The notes: a model not told the origin generated them from the letters alone. A stretch of DNA of 64,000 bases from Sphingomonas faeni (GCF_024273235.1 NZ_JANBVH010000009.1:80379-144378), one strand, 5' to 3'; positions 9,119 through 18,015 are shown, counted from the stretch's first letter. Made by a program: numbers and translations.

Positions 9119-11634
9119 TTCGTCATCGGGACCGGCGCGGAGTCGATCTTCACGTCGGAGATCGACAGGCCGAGCTTGCCATCGGTGGCGATCACGAACG
9201 GTGCGGTGACGTGCGCCATGTCGATGCCGCGCTTGGCGAAGCATTGCAGCGGGACGATCACCTGCTGCCAGTCGCCCGGCTTGCCGGCCGCGAGCGTCCT
9301 GGTGATCGGGACGGTCACCGCCTTGCCGTCGTTGCTGACCATGCCGAGGCCGACCGGCGCGCTGCCGGCGCGGTCGACACGAACGTCGACCACGAGGCTC
9401 AGTTCGCCATTGCTCTCGCGGGTCAGGTCGAGCGGGCCCGATGCCTCGACGCGCGCATCGGCAGGCCCACCCGCCCAGACGAGCGCGCGCGCGTCTTCCT
9501 GGCGGCGGCGGTCGACCGCGGAAGCGGTGAGGCGCTTCGTTGCGGTCGTCGCGTTGACGCCGAGCAGACGGACCTTCGACTGGTCCTGCTCGACCAGCGT
9601 CAGCGACCAGCCTTCGGGGACGCGGCCCTTGCCGAAGATGGTGCCGTTCGACGACGCGGCCATCCCGGCGGGACGGGTCTCTTCAAGCTTGGGGACGGTG
9701 CCGGGCTTGGCGTAACTGAGGCCGTAGCCGAATGCGAACAGCGGGTCGTAGCCGGGATCGGAGCGGTTGAGGACGTACTGGTCGGGGCGTTTGGGCCAGG
9801 AGAAACTGAGCTTGCCGCGGAAGTCGTTGGCGACGCCGCCGTCTTTCTTGCGGAACAGCACGTCGGCCACGCCGCCGCCTTCGCTGCCCGGCAGGAACGC
9901 TGCGACGAACGCGTCCGAAGCGTTCAGCTCGGCATTCACCCACAAAGGACGCCCCGACAGGAATACCGCGACGACCGGCACGCCCGCCGCCTTCAGTTTC
10001 CGCAGCAGTTCGAGGTCGGACTTGTCCTCGGCACTGTATTCGAGGTTCGGGCGGTCGCCCTTGAACTCGGCATAGGGCTGTTCGCCGAACACGACGATCG
10101 CCGCGTCGGGCTTTTTTGCAAAGCTGCCGTCCGCCGACAGCGTCGCGGTGCCGCCGGCGCCCTTGACCGCGGTGCTGATGCCCGACCAGATCGTCTCGGC
10201 ATTGGGGAAGTTTGCGTTGGTCGTGCCGCCCCCCTGCCACGTCAGCGACCAGCCGCCGGCCTGTTGCGGGATGTTATCCGCACCGCCGCCCGCGACGAGG
10301 ATGTTGGTCGACGGTTTCAGCGGGAGCAGCCCGCCTTCGTTCTTGAGCAGGACCATCGATTCTCGTGCGGCGCGGCGTGCGATCGCACGGTGGTCGGCGG
10401 CGCCGATGAGGTTCATCTTGCCGGCGAGCGCGCGTGACGACGGGCGGCCGCGATCGAACGTGCCGGCGCGGATCTTCACGCGGAGGATACGGCGGACCGC
10501 GTCGTCGAGGCGGGCGGCGGGGATTTCGCCCGATTGCGCCTGCTTCAGCGTGTTGGCGTAGAGCGTCTTCCAGCCGGAGCCCGAATACATGAACATGTCG
10601 AGCCCGGCGTTGATCGCAGGCGCGCAACTCTCGTTCGAGCAGCCTTCGACCTGGCCGTGGCCGTTCCAGTCGCCGACCACGAAGCCGTCGAAGTTGAGGC
10701 GATCCTTGAGGACGCCGGTCAGCAGGCTCTTGTTGCCGTGCATCTTGGCGCCGTTCCAGCTCGAGAAGCTGGCCATCACCGACTGCGTGCCGGCTTCGAT
10801 CGCCGCGGGGTAACCGCCGAGATGGATGTCGCGCAACGTCGTTTCGGGGATCAGCGCGTCGCCCTGGTCCCGCCCGCCCGTGCCGCCGTCGCCGAGGAAA
10901 TGCTTGGTCGTCGCGATGACATGGTCGGGGGCGAGGAACTCCTTGGTGCCGACCTTGCCCTGGACGCCTTCGATCACCGCGCCGGCGTAGTCGGCCTGGA
11001 TCGTCGGCTCCTCGGAATAGCTCTCATACGTGCGGCCCCAGCGATCGTCGCGGACCACCGCCAGCGTCGGTGCGAAGGTCCAGTCGATGCCGGCGGCGGC
11101 GGTCTCGATCGCGGTGATGTGGCCGATCTCGCGCATCAGGTCGCGGTCGCGCGCCGCGCCGAGGCCGATATTGTGCGGGAAGAGCGTCGCGCCGGGGATG
11201 TTGTTGTTGCCGTGGACCGCGTCGGTGCCCCAGATCACGGGAATCGCGGGGCGGCCGTCGGTGCGGGCCATCGAGGCGTCGTAGAATTCATCGGCGAGTT
11301 TCAGCCATTCGACGGGGGGCGCGAGGTCGTTGCCGCCGGGGCCGGCATTGCCGCCGTTGAGGATCGAGCCGAGCTTGTGGGTGCGGAGGTCCGACGGCTC
11401 GATGCTGGCGATGTCGACCTGGATCAGCTGGCCGATCTTGTCCTCGACGGACATGCGTTTCATGATCGCATCGATCCGTGCCTCGACCTTCGGATCACGC
11501 GAGGGACGCGCGCTGACGGTCGGCCAGATCTCGGGACGCGCGACCGCAGATGGCGGTGCTGATTGCGCTACCGGCGTTGCGGCCGATTGCAGCAGAAGCG
11601 CGATCGTGAACGTGGAAAACCCTGCCGACATCAT
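9106..11634 (-). CDS. Glycoside hydrolase family 3, exo-beta-glucosidase type
   Basis: 842 residues with a signal peptide (cleavage near residue 24), so periplasmic or outer-membrane facing. The N-terminal TIM-barrel holds the NAG-type motifs TDAVHGNNN (138-145) and KHFLGDGGT, and the nucleophile D322 in FVVGDWNG. The second alpha/beta domain runs from about 415 to 650. The last 150 residues form a beta-rich C-terminal module as in ExoP-type exo-beta-glucosidases. It would remove terminal beta-linked glucose from cello- or glucomanno-oligosaccharides. It is separated from the esterase gene upstream by 84 bases containing a perfect dyad, and its 3' end overlaps the GH9 start. Confidence 0.92.
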   Translation of the reverse strand: MMSAGFSTFTIALLLQSAATPVAQSAPPSAVARPEIWPTVSARPSRDPKVEARIDAIMKRMSVEDKIGQLIQVDIASIEPSDLRTHKLGSILNGGNAGPGGNDLAPPVEWLKLADEFYDASMARTDGRPAIPVIWGTDAVHGNNNIPGATLFPHNIGLGAARDRDLMREIGHITAIETAAAGIDWTFAPTLAVVRDDRWGRTYESYSEEPTIQADYAGAVIEGVQGKVGTKEFLAPDHVIATTKHFLGDGGTGGRDQGDALIPETTLRDIHLGGYPAAIEAGTQSVMASFSSWNGAKMHGNKSLLTGVLKDRLNFDGFVVGDWNGHGQVEGCSNESCAPAINAGLDMFMYSGSGWKTLYANTLKQAQSGEIPAARLDDAVRRILRVKIRAGTFDRGRPSSRALAGKMNLIGAADHRAIARRAARESMVLLKNEGGLLPLKPSTNILVAGGGADNIPQQAGGWSLTWQGGGTTNANFPNAETIWSGISTAVKGAGGTATLSADGSFAKKPDAAIVVFGEQPYAEFKGDRPNLEYSAEDKSDLELLRKLKAAGVPVVAVFLSGRPLWVNAELNASDAFVAAFLPGSEGGGVADVLFRKKDGGVANDFRGKLSFSWPKRPDQYVLNRSDPGYDPLFAFGYGLSYAKPGTVPKLEETRPAGMAASSNGTIFGKGRVPEGWSLTLVEQDQSKVRLLGVNATTATKRLTASAVDRRRQEDARALVWAGGPADARVEASGPLDLTRESNGELSLVVDVRVDRAGSAPVGLGMVSNDGKAVTVPITRTLAAGKPGDWQQVIVPLQCFAKRGIDMAHVTAPFVIATDGKLGLSISDVKIDSAPVPMTKCGD

Positions 11635-11705
11635 ACTCTCCCCCGATGGTACGCGATCGTAATCCGCACCTTTGTCGCTCTGCTACCGGGTGCCGGCAAC
11701 AATGT

Positions 11706-11718
11706 GCAAATCATTTGC
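11706..11718. promoter_or_regulatory. Perfect dyad GCAAATCATTTGC, possible operator
   Basis: A 13-base perfect palindrome with one central base lies directly after the esterase stop codon and 72 bases upstream of the GH3 start, in the only sizeable gap within the hydrolase operon. It has the size of a dimeric repressor site. A related shorter dyad is in the receptor promoter region (2550-2558). No regulator gene is seen nearby. Confidence 0.35.
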
Positions 11719-12843
11719 TTATTTCCGCATCCAGATCTCGGGATGCGCGTCGATATAGGTCGACAGCGCGGTCGTGATCCGGGCGTCGTCCGCGGTCGAA
11801 GGGTGCGCGTGGCAGCCGGTGAAGGCAAGTCCGGTGACCGGCACGAAGGCGACGTTGCGCTCGCCCTCGGCCTTGAGCCGTGCCGCGACCTTGCCGACCT
11901 CGGACGCGATTTCGCCGTTGGCCATGTCGGTCGCCCACAGGACGACATGCGCGTGTCGATCGCGCGCGCGCAGGCGTTTGACGAAGTCGACGTAATGCTG
12001 CTCGTAATCGGCGTGGAGCGCGTCGCGCGTCTTCCACGGCTCGCCGGGGTGGAGCGGCGTGGTGAAGTCGTTGGTGCCAAGCGCGATCACGAACAGGCTG
12101 GGGCGCCAGGCCGGGTCGGCGTAGCGACTGGCCTTGTCGAACAGGGTGAAGGGATAGGCGGTCGGCATGGTGTCGGCGGTCATGCCGTCGTAGTTTCGGA
12201 CGATGCCGCGGCCGGAGATCGCATTGACCTGGTAGTCGGCGCCGTAACGGCGGGCGGTCAGCGCGGGCATGGCTTGCGCGGTGTCGGTGGTCGCCCAGAC
12301 TTCGGCCTGCGTGCAGTCGCGCCTGGCGGAGGTGTTACCGTAGCCGACGGTGTGCGAGTCGCCGATGAAATCGATCTGACGCGTGCGGGTGGGTGCGGGG
12401 AGCGCGCGTGTTTCCGGGCCGGCGTAGAAGCCGCCGAAGACCGTTGGTGCGGACTGGCTTTCGCTGGCGACGTCGGCCCGGATCGTATGGGGGCCTTTCG
12501 ACAGGCCGGCGACGCGGTAGAGGCCGGGCTTCGGCTTGACGAGCTTGGCGGCGAGCGCGCCATCGACCGAGACGCGGAGGATGACGTCGCCCTGACCGAT
12601 CCTGAGCAATGCGCTCCGGCCGCGGAACGCCGCCTCGAAATATGTGCCCGGCCATTGGCGCTTATAGCCGTCCGCGGTCCGCTCGACGCGGCCCCCGATG
12701 TGGACGGGGAGGGGGGCGCCGGCTTTCGCGGTCGTCGGGGTCACGGTCGTCGGGGTCACCGTTGGCGGGGTCACCGTCGGCGGTGCGGCGATCGCCGATG
12801 TCGACAGTAGCATCGCGGCGACCAGTCCGAGGATCGTCTTCAT
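11719..12843 (-). CDS. CE2-like SGNH carbohydrate acetyl esterase
   Basis: 374 residues with a signal peptide ending at AIAA (20). A Pro/Thr repeat linker spans 21-39, a beta-sandwich domain about 45-150 (carbohydrate-binding-like, as in family CE2), and an SGNH hydrolase domain about 155-372. Catalytic blocks are IGDSHTVGYG (S163), SGRG (210-213), LGTNDF (GTND 256-259) and HAHPS (H347). The fold order matches CE2 deacetylases, which remove O-acetyl groups from mannan or xylan. The start overlaps the GH26 stop (ATGA). With two mannanases upstream, deacetylation of acetyl-mannan is the likely job. The exact substrate is inferred. Confidence 0.87.
   Translation of the reverse strand: MKTILGLVAAMLLSTSAIAAPPTVTPPTVTPTTVTPTTAKAGAPLPVHIGGRVERTADGYKRQWPGTYFEAAFRGRSALLRIGQGDVILRVSVDGALAAKLVKPKPGLYRVAGLSKGPHTIRADVASESQSAPTVFGGFYAGPETRALPAPTRTRQIDFIGDSHTVGYGNTSARRDCTQAEVWATTDTAQAMPALTARRYGADYQVNAISGRGIVRNYDGMTADTMPTAYPFTLFDKASRYADPAWRPSLFVIALGTNDFTTPLHPGEPWKTRDALHADYEQHYVDFVKRLRARDRHAHVVLWATDMANGEIASEVGKVAARLKAEGERNVAFVPVTGLAFTGCHAHPSTADDARITTALSTYIDAHPEIWMRK
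12730..12788. repeat. 15-bp in-frame tandem repeat encoding a Pro/Thr linker
   Basis: About four units of a 15-base motif (GGTCGTCGGGGTCAC and close variants) lie in tandem in the 5' part of the esterase gene. The first two units are identical, the others diverge at a few bases. They encode five-residue steps PPTVT, PPTVT, PTTVT, PTTAK. Because the unit is a multiple of three, copy number can change linker length without a frameshift. Confidence 0.8.
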
Positions 12844-13847
12844 GCCTTCACCTTCAGCCTTGCGGGAAGCTCGTCCTTGGTGACGTAGCGCTTCGACGCG
12901 AAGTCGCGGCGCAATTGGTCCGGCGTGTTCTGGTCGGCGCCGGTCAGCCAGCGGGTGTGCCAGGTCATGAACCAGAGCCAGTCCGCCGTGGGGCCGAGCA
13001 GCCTGGGATCGGGGACGGGGCCGTTCTCGTGCAGGCAGATCGGGAGGGTGTCGCCGACGATCGCCTTCACCTGCGCGAACATCGGTGCGAGGTTGCCGTG
13101 GTCCTTAGCGTAGATATCCGCGCCGGCGACATCGACCGTCGCGCGGCCGGGATACCAGGCGGGATCGACGTTCTGCCCCGCCCAGCCGAGCACCCAGATC
13201 AGGTTGTTCAGCCGGTGGACGCGGGTGAACTGGTCGTACATCAGCGCCCAGAGCGCCTTGAACGCGTCGGGACCGTGCTTGCCCCACCAGAACCAGTCGC
13301 CGCTGAATTCGTGGAACGGGCGCCACAGCACCGCGACGCCGCGATCTTGCAGGACGTTCAACAGGCGCGCGACCTCGGTCATGTCGCGCATCATCGCGAC
13401 GTTCTGCGGCGTGCCCGGTTTCAGCGCGGCGGCGACGTCGAAATCCTTCTTGGAGTTCTCGTAGCCGGTGCCGATGTCGGGCGCGCCCCAATGCCAACAT
13501 AACGTGACGATGCCGCCGGAGCGCGCCCAGTCGGTTGCCCGGTCGTTCACCGCGTCGTTGTCGCGCGGGTCTATGTAGTCGAGGCCGAGGATCGCCGGCA
13601 GCTTGCCGGTGACCCGCTGGAGATAGTCGAGTTCGCCGTTGGGATTGGTCGGGCCGGAGCCTTGCTCCTGTTGCCCGGTCAGCGTTTTCCTGCCGTATTG
13701 GCTCCAGAGATAGGCGTAGAGTTGCCGGGCGGCGGGGGACGCGTTCGGGTTGCTCAAGCTGCGGTTCGGCACCGCCGCCAGCGCCGGCACACCGTTGAGC
13801 AGGCCGAGCGCTGCCGTCATACCCAGCGTCTCGCGACGGCTCAGCAT
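12840..13847 (-). CDS. Glycoside hydrolase family 26 endo-beta-1,4-mannanase
   Basis: 335 residues from ATG 13847, which overlaps the GH5 stop by one base (TGATG). The N-terminus MLSRRETLGMTAAL...ALA resembles a Tat signal. The GH26 barrel shows the acid/base E180 in WRPFHEFSGDWFWW and the nucleophile E274 in ICLHENGPVPD, plus the WHWGAPD segment (118-124). It would cleave internal beta-1,4-mannosidic bonds. Its stop overlaps the esterase start (ATGA), so GH5, GH26 and esterase are a translationally coupled trio. The longer upstream reading frame is only the GH5 gene read out of frame. Confidence 0.92.
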   Translation of the reverse strand: MLSRRETLGMTAALGLLNGVPALAAVPNRSLSNPNASPAARQLYAYLWSQYGRKTLTGQQEQGSGPTNPNGELDYLQRVTGKLPAILGLDYIDPRDNDAVNDRATDWARSGGIVTLCWHWGAPDIGTGYENSKKDFDVAAALKPGTPQNVAMMRDMTEVARLLNVLQDRGVAVLWRPFHEFSGDWFWWGKHGPDAFKALWALMYDQFTRVHRLNNLIWVLGWAGQNVDPAWYPGRATVDVAGADIYAKDHGNLAPMFAQVKAIVGDTLPICLHENGPVPDPRLLGPTADWLWFMTWHTRWLTGADQNTPDQLRRDFASKRYVTKDELPARLKVKA

Positions 13848-15205
13848 CAGAGCGCCGCCACCGCCGCGGCGTGCGCGCGGATCACGGCCTGGGTCGAGGT
13901 GTCGCTGTCGAACACGCCGTACCAGCCCTGCGGTTCGTGCGGGGGGTCGCCCATATAGCCGAGGTCGCCGCGCTGGAACCTGTGGTCGGCGTGGCGGCTG
14001 CGCGCGTCGCCGTTCCACGCCCAAAAGTTCGAGCCTGCAAGTGGTCCGCCGGCCTTGGCGTTCGCCTCGATCGCGGCGTAGATCTGGCGGTAGAAGCGAT
14101 CCTTGTAGGCTGTCGTGATGGTCGGATCATAGGCGTCCTGGCCATCGCGCGGGTAGCCGAACTCCTCGATGACCAGCGGCTTGCCGAGCGTGGTCGCGAG
14201 CCGGATATGCGCGTCGATATAGTCCGCCACCTTCGCCGCGCCCGCGTCGTAGGTACCGGCGAGATTGCCCGCATCCATCCACGTCCAGTTGTTCGGCCAG
14301 ATATGCGCGGTGAGATAGTCGATCGACGGGGACTTGTGCGCGGCGAGCACGACGTCCTCGCGCTCGATCGAACCCTTCAGCCCTTCGGAGCCGGTCGAGA
14401 CTAGGTGGTTGGGATCGAGCGTCTTGATGTAGCGCGCGGTCTCGTCGACCCAGCGGTAGAAGGCAGGCAGGTTTGGGACGGCGACCTTGGCGGATCCAGC
14501 CGGGCGGGGCTCGTTGGCCAACTGCCACGCCATGATCGTCGGGTCGGCGGCATAGGCGACACCGGTGACGCTGTTGGTCCGCGAGACGATCGCGCGGATG
14601 TAGTCGCGGTACATCGCCTGCGCCTGGCCGTTGGTGTAGAATGCCGCGTTCCAGTCGGCGAACTCGGGCCAGGGGTGCGCGGGGTCGTTCATGTTGATGA
14701 ACTTTCCGCCGTTGACCCACGAGAGATACGTCATCATCCCGCCCGACCATTCCCAGAAGTTTGTCAGGTAGATCACGCCGGTCATGTCGCGCTTCGCCAT
14801 CTCGGCGAGCGTCCAGTCGAGACCCTTGAGCAGATCCTCGTTGTAGGTCGCGGTCTTATCGCGGAACCCCGGCGTGATCGAGTTCTTCAGCGGCGACAGT
14901 TCGGCCGAGCCGAGGATGCGGAGATTACGGACGCCGAGCGCCTGCAACCGATCGAGCTCGCGCGCCAGGCGTGCACGGTTGCCATAGGCGGTCTCGGCCC
15001 CGAGCCACGCGCCGTACCAGATGTTCGCGCCGGCGTAGCGGTAGGGCTTGCCGTTGCGTTCGAAGCCGTGTCCGGCAACGGTTACGAACGAAGATGCGGG
15101 CGGTTTGCCGGCAAGGGCTCCGGTTCCGAGCTGCGTCGAATTCGTACAAGCGGCCAGCAGGGCCACCCCCGCCAGCAACGCCGCGCGCCTGTCGATTACC
15201 GCCAA
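13847..15205 (-). CDS. Glycoside hydrolase family 5 (GH5_7-like) beta-mannanase lipoprotein
   Basis: 452 residues. The N-terminus MAVIDRRAALLAGVALLAAC combines a twin-arginine-like pair with a lipobox (LAAC, Cys20), so a membrane-anchored, possibly surface, lipoprotein. The barrel contains the acid/base E232 in IMAWQLANEPRP and the nucleophile E348 in PLVIEEFGYP, matching subfamily 7 endo-mannanases. It is the first gene of the minus-strand hydrolase operon and follows a 255-base promoter-bearing gap. With GH26 it would supply manno-oligosaccharides for the TonB receptor; tethering to the envelope would keep products near the cell. Confidence 0.92.
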   Translation of the reverse strand: MAVIDRRAALLAGVALLAACTNSTQLGTGALAGKPPASSFVTVAGHGFERNGKPYRYAGANIWYGAWLGAETAYGNRARLARELDRLQALGVRNLRILGSAELSPLKNSITPGFRDKTATYNEDLLKGLDWTLAEMAKRDMTGVIYLTNFWEWSGGMMTYLSWVNGGKFINMNDPAHPWPEFADWNAAFYTNGQAQAMYRDYIRAIVSRTNSVTGVAYAADPTIMAWQLANEPRPAGSAKVAVPNLPAFYRWVDETARYIKTLDPNHLVSTGSEGLKGSIEREDVVLAAHKSPSIDYLTAHIWPNNWTWMDAGNLAGTYDAGAAKVADYIDAHIRLATTLGKPLVIEEFGYPRDGQDAYDPTITTAYKDRFYRQIYAAIEANAKAGGPLAGSNFWAWNGDARSRHADHRFQRGDLGYMGDPPHEPQGWYGVFDSDTSTQAVIRAHAAAVAAL

Positions 15206-15460
15206 AGCCTACTCCCCGTCTCGCCTGTGTATCGAGGTCCGATAGCGTTCGACCCCGTTCGGCGCGACCCTAGGTTCGCCTCCGCCCCGACGCTACCGCA
15301 GAATATGCGCGCGAGCGGCGCGTTCGAGATGCGCGCGATCGCAATGCTATGGTTTCACTATGCGGTTGCCGGCGATCGATCTCGAATCGCTATGCGGCGG
15401 TTCGTAGCTGGAAGAGGCGGGCGCATGGACGCCCGACCATGAAAAGGCACGAAGGCGAAC

Positions 15461-15724
15461 ATGTCGTCCGAACCCCATCCGGAGCCCGATGAACCCGGGC
15501 TCGTCATCTATGTCGGTCAGGATAGAGCGGGCCACTGGCTCGTGCAGGATGCCGGCGGAAGGCTGGAAGGCCGTTTCGTCTCGCGCAGCGCGGCGCTGAG
15601 TTTCGCCAGGGGCGAATGCGAGAGCTACCATGCGAGCCTGGTGATGACGGGGGTGCCCCTGGTTCCGTTGATCCCGTTCGGTCCGGTCGAGGCCGGCGAA
15701 AAGCCGCTGTCGCGCGCCGCCTGA
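15461..15724 (+). CDS. Small conserved-type protein of unknown function
   Basis: 87 residues with no signal peptide or membrane segment. The sequence has a short beta-rich pattern (GLVIYVGQDRAGHWLVQDAG) followed by RFVSRSAALSFARGECESY, a layout like small DUF2188-type proteins in which one strand pair is followed by a helix, but I cannot assign it firmly. It precedes the methyltransferase-like gene by 14 bases on the same strand, suggesting a small operon running to 16520. It is divergent from the GH5 gene. Confidence 0.6.
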   Translation: MSSEPHPEPDEPGLVIYVGQDRAGHWLVQDAGGRLEGRFVSRSAALSFARGECESYHASLVMTGVPLVPLIPFGPVEAGEKPLSRAA

Positions 15725-15738
15725 CGGAAGCCAAGACC

Positions 15739-16260
15739 ATGACAGCTGGAATGAAAAAAGTCGGCACGCTCTCGGGTGGAGCCAGCCGACCGCGACCAAA
15801 ATCGGTTGCGACACCGGGCAGCCGGGCCGCGCGAGGCGACCCGCGCTGGCCGCGCATCGCGGTGGCGCTTGCCGGGTTGAGGGAGCGCCATCGTCACGCG
15901 GTTCGCATCGTCGATGCCGATTGCGGTTGCGGGACGCTGCTGATCGAAACGGTGCGATACGCGCGAACCTTGGGGTTCATCGCGGTCGAGGGACGGGGAA
16001 TCGACGGGGTGCCGGCGATGATCGGGCGCGCACGGGCTGCGGCAACCCGGCTCGACGATCCCGCGATCGGCCTCGTCTTCGATCTCGCCGACATGATTCA
16101 GGCGCTGGTACAGGAAGCCGATTTTCCGGCCGACATCGTGCTGTGGCATAGGGCGCGCGGGAAAATCGATCAGCCCGACGTCACTGCGGCGCTGGCTGCT
16201 GCCGGCGATCTCGTGGTGGATGACGCCGAGCAGCGCGCGACCGGCGTGCAGGTATCATGA
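15739..16260 (+). CDS. SAM-dependent methyltransferase-like protein, small
   Basis: 173 residues from ATG 15739. A class I methyltransferase motif I is suggested by VRIVDADCGCGTLLIETVRYA, followed by an acidic strand end (VEGRGID) and an FDLADMIQA helix region. The domain is shorter than usual and its C-terminal half lacks a clear acceptor-binding part, so activity is uncertain. The N-terminal 30 residues are basic and likely flexible. The stop overlaps the start of the next gene (ATGA), so the two are coupled. Target unknown. Confidence 0.6.
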   Translation: MTAGMKKVGTLSGGASRPRPKSVATPGSRAARGDPRWPRIAVALAGLRERHRHAVRIVDADCGCGTLLIETVRYARTLGFIAVEGRGIDGVPAMIGRARAAATRLDDPAIGLVFDLADMIQALVQEADFPADIVLWHRARGKIDQPDVTAALAAAGDLVVDDAEQRATGVQVS

Positions 16261-16520
16261 CCCGGCGCGACCTGCGATGGAAGGCCGGCGGGTTCGCGCT
16301 GACGGCGGTTTCCTGTGCAATATGCGTGGGGCGCGAGGGTTCGCCTTTGACGATCGTCCTGTTCCTGCTGGCGCTGCTCGGGCTGCCGCTGATGATTTAC
16401 GGCAAACGGGTCGGGCAGATGTTTCGCGCGGAACGCCGCGGCCATAGCCACACCGTGGACGTGGTCCATGCCGCACGTGTTCGTCGGCGCGGTCAAGGGA
16501 CGGACGGCTTCGGCCGATGA
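16257..16520 (+). CDS. Small inner-membrane protein, unknown function
   Basis: 87 residues with two hydrophobic stretches (about residues 10-24 and 31-48), giving a likely hairpin membrane protein with a basic C-terminal tail (VRRRGQGTDGFGR). ATG 16257 overlaps the methyltransferase-like stop, and the gene ends 49 bases before lysA. No family was recognised. Translational coupling and codon use support it as real. Confidence 0.55.
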   Translation: MTRRDLRWKAGGFALTAVSCAICVGREGSPLTIVLFLLALLGLPLMIYGKRVGQMFRAERRGHSHTVDVVHAARVRRRGQGTDGFGR

Positions 16521-16569
16521 GCGATCACAAATCCGCCGTGCCGAAATTCTACCATCCCGAGGATTCATC

Positions 16570-17802
16570 ATGAACGGCTTCGACTATCGGGGCGGCGTCC
16601 TGCATGCCGAGAACGTGCCGCTGTCCGCGATCGCCGATGCGGTGGGCACGCCCGTGCACGTCTATTCGGCCGGCGCCCTGCGCCACGCCGCCACCGGCTT
16701 CAAGGCTGCACTCGGGCATCTGCCGTCCCCGCGGTTCGCGTTTGCCGTCAAGGCCAACCCCAACAGCGCCGTGCTACGGCTGCTGGCCGACGCTGGCTAT
16801 GGCGCGGATATCGTGTCGAGTGGCGAGCTCCGGCGCGCGCTCGCGGCCGGCATCGCGCCTGCCGGAATCGTCTTCTCGGGCGTCGGCAAGACCGACCGCG
16901 AGATTGGCGACGCGCTCGACGCCGGGATCGGCCAGTTCAATCTGGAATTGGAGGAGGAGGGTCGCGTGCTCGCCAGCCTCGCGCGCGACCGTGGCATCCG
17001 GGCGCCCGCGGTCCTCAGGGTCAACCCCGACATCGACGGCGGCACGCATGCCAAGATCTCGACGGGTCGGCGCGAGAACAAGTTCGGGGTCGCGATCGCC
17101 GACGCGCCGGACATGTATGATCGCCTCGCGCGGCTGGAAGGAATGGACCTTCGCGGCATAGCGCTGCACATCGGCAGTCAACTCGGCGACCTCGGGCCGC
17201 TGGAGGCTGCCTATCGGCGGGTCGGTGCACTCGTGTTCGAGCTGCGCCGGCGCGGTCACGGGATAACGCGTGTCGATCTGGGCGGCGGGCTGGGCATCCC
17301 CTATCGTTCCGACGACGCGATGCCCTCGTTCGACGAATATGGTGCGATGGTCACGCGGGCGACCGATGGTTGGAACGTCGGCCTGACGTTCGAGCCGGGC
17401 CGGGTCATCGCCGGACCTGCCGGCGTGTTGCTGACCCGTGTCATCTGGGTGAAGCCAGGGGCCACCTACCCGTTCGTGATCGTCGACGCCGCCATGAACG
17501 ATCTCGCACGACCTGCACTCTACGACGCGTATCACCGGTTTGCCGCCGTCATGCCGAGCGGGGAGACGATGACGGCCAACATCGCGGGACCGGTTTGCGA
17601 GACCGGCGATGTATTCGGCATGGCGCGGACGATCGACCGGGTAGAGCGCGGCGACCTGGCGGTGCTCGAGACCACCGGCGCCTACGGTGCCGCGATGGCG
17701 TCGACCTATAATTGCCGACCGCTGAGCCCCCAGATACTGGTCGACGGCGATAGCTTCACGGTGGTCGGCGATCGTATCATGCCGGCGGAGTTCGCGGCTT
17801 AA
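16570..17802 (+). CDS. lysA: Diaminopimelate decarboxylase
   Basis: 410 residues, usual for LysA. It decarboxylates meso-diaminopimelate to L-lysine, the last step of lysine synthesis, with PLP. The PLP lysine is K61 in FAFAVKANPNS; the glycine-rich phosphate site is DLGGGLGIPY; the C-terminal part has GPVCETGDVFG with the substrate/dimer-interface cysteine. The start at 16570 was chosen over the longer frame because it begins right before the conserved FDYRGGVLHAE segment. It follows the small unknown operon and precedes a convergent tRNA-Glu. dapE of the same pathway lies elsewhere in the window (48204-49319). Confidence 0.95.
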   Translation: MNGFDYRGGVLHAENVPLSAIADAVGTPVHVYSAGALRHAATGFKAALGHLPSPRFAFAVKANPNSAVLRLLADAGYGADIVSSGELRRALAAGIAPAGIVFSGVGKTDREIGDALDAGIGQFNLELEEEGRVLASLARDRGIRAPAVLRVNPDIDGGTHAKISTGRRENKFGVAIADAPDMYDRLARLEGMDLRGIALHIGSQLGDLGPLEAAYRRVGALVFELRRRGHGITRVDLGGGLGIPYRSDDAMPSFDEYGAMVTRATDGWNVGLTFEPGRVIAGPAGVLLTRVIWVKPGATYPFVIVDAAMNDLARPALYDAYHRFAAVMPSGETMTANIAGPVCETGDVFGMARTIDRVERGDLAVLETTGAYGAAMASTYNCRPLSPQILVDGDSFTVVGDRIMPAEFAA

Positions 17803-17857
17803 TCGACGCGGGGGCGGCATCGAGCGGAACGCCGTGGCGTCAGTTGGATGGAAAAGC

Positions 17858-17932
17858 TGGTGACCCCTACGAGAATCGAACTCGTGCTTACGCCGTGAGA
17901 GGGCGTCGTCCTAACCGCTAGACGAAGGGGCC
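17858..17932 (-). tRNA. tRNA-Glu (anticodon CTC)
   Basis: On the minus strand the gene folds into a full cloverleaf: acceptor GGCCCCT with AGGGGTC, anticodon stem ACGCC/GGCGT with loop CTCTCAC (anticodon CTC), and T-arm loop TTCGATT. The terminal CCA is encoded (17858-17860). It lies between the convergent lysA and DAHP synthase genes. Confidence 0.95.
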
Positions 17933-18015
17933 GTTAGCAGATGCGGGCGTCTACGGAATGGGGTGGCGGCCGTCAAGACGGTTGCCGCAGTTTCCGAAGA
18001 CACCCGCGCATTTTG

